DNA of 64,000 nt, taken from Enterobacter soli ATCC BAA-2102. Lineage in GTDB: Bacteria; Pseudomonadota; Gammaproteobacteria; Enterobacterales; Enterobacteriaceae. Position numbers and translations under genes: made by a program. The notes beneath the pieces were generated by a model. The model had not been told where the DNA came from. It did not search any database and saw only the letters and a program-made list of their open reading frames with translations. The stretch covers positions 1-64,000 of the forward strand of contig NZ_LXES01000011.1 of the NCBI RefSeq assembly GCF_001654845.1, in the 5' to 3' direction. Shown here piece after piece: positions 63,661 to 64,000 of this stretch; position 1 is the stretch's first letter; every line of letters starts with the position of its first letter.

Positions 63661-64000
63661 ATGAAAAAATTAACTATTGGCTTAATTGGCAATCCTAATT
63701 CCGGCAAGACAACCTTATTTAACCAGTTAACTGGCGCTCGTCAGCGTGTGGGAAATTGGGCGGGTGTCACCGTTGAACGAAAAGAAGGTCAGTTTTCCAC
63801 AACGGACCATCAGGTCACGCTGGTTGATCTGCCCGGAACCTATTCATTAACCACTATCTCGTCGCAAACCTCGCTCGATGAGCAGATTGCCTGCCACTAT
63901 ATTTTGAGCGGCGATGCGGATTTATTAATTAACGTGGTGGATGCCTCCAATCTGGAGCGCAACCTGTATCTGACGCTGCAACTGCTTGAGCTGGGTATTC
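63661..64000 (+). CDS. feoB: Ferrous iron transporter FeoB, N-terminal part (cut by window edge)
   Basis: The first 113 codons of the Fe2+ transporter. The N-terminal G domain shows the P-loop GNPNSGKT (residues 10-17), the switch I region GNWAGVTVE and the G3 motif DLPGTYSL. The full protein in E. coli is about 770 residues with a C-terminal membrane domain, which lies beyond the window. The ATG at 63661 gives MKKLTIGLIGNPNSGKT. Confidence 0.97.
   Translation, partial: MKKLTIGLIGNPNSGKTTLFNQLTGARQRVGNWAGVTVERKEGQFSTTDHQVTLVDLPGTYSLTTISSQTSLDEQIACHYILSGDADLLINVVDASNLERNLYLTLQLLELGI

Overview
The window is chromosomal DNA of an enterobacterium. Gene order follows the Escherichia coli tufA-to-feoB (str operon to ferrous iron uptake) segment almost gene for gene, and the proteins are close to their E. 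coli counterparts in length and sequence. A complete malonate decarboxylase cluster, a solitary cytosine deaminase gene, many REP-type palindromes, and the absence of yhgE and of the E. coli frl/yhf genes next to trpS point to an Enterobacter-like genus (Enterobacter, Lelliottia, Leclercia and Klebsiella are all possible). No rRNA, tRNA, phage, insertion sequence, integrase or CRISPR array was seen.

Layout. 1-3.4 kb: end of the str operon on the minus strand (tuf start, fusA, rpsG, rpsL) with its promoter. 3.4-5.2 kb: tusBCD-yheO. 5.3-7.6 kb: folding factors fkpA and slyD, with slyX and yheV. 7.6-12 kb: kefGB potassium efflux and the ABC-F ATPase yheS. 12-20 kb: malonate block, mdcR on the plus strand facing mdcABCDEFGH on the minus strand, inserted between yheS and yheT. 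20.3-26 kb: yheT-yheU-prkB, yhfA, crp, yhfK. 26-29.4 kb: argD, pabA, fic-yhfG, ppiA. 29.7-37.9 kb: tsgA, codA, the anaerobic nitrite operon nirBDC-cysG, and yhfL. 38-48 kb: the minus-strand run hofMNOPQ, aroK-aroB-damX-dam-rpe-gph-trpS. 48-64 kb: mrcA, nudE, igaA, yrfG-hslR-hslO, pckA, envZ-ompR, greB, yhgF (tex), feoA and the start of feoB.

Functional links. The mdc genes form a self-contained pathway: MdcB and MdcG make and attach the prosthetic group of the acyl carrier subunit MdcC, MdcH charges it, MdcA exchanges acetyl for malonyl, MdcD/E decarboxylate, MdcF probably imports malonate and MdcR probably controls expression. NirB/NirD reduce nitrite, NirC moves it across the membrane and CysG makes the siroheme NirB needs; the nirB promoter carries an FNR site and a NarL/NarP-type site with E. 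coli spacing. CRP is encoded here, and CRP-like sites lie before pckA and between ppiA and tsgA. A sigma-E-type promoter precedes fkpA, tandem ArgR-like boxes precede argD, and a PurR-like box precedes codA.

Most of the window is core genome. The accessory parts are the mdc block, codA, and the palindromic repeats concentrated at convergent gene ends. I found no clearly new biological system; the most useful leads are the placement of mdcR directly behind yheS, the degenerate Fic protein with its small partner, the PurR-like site at the solitary codA, and the inverted palindrome pair where E. coli carries yhgE.
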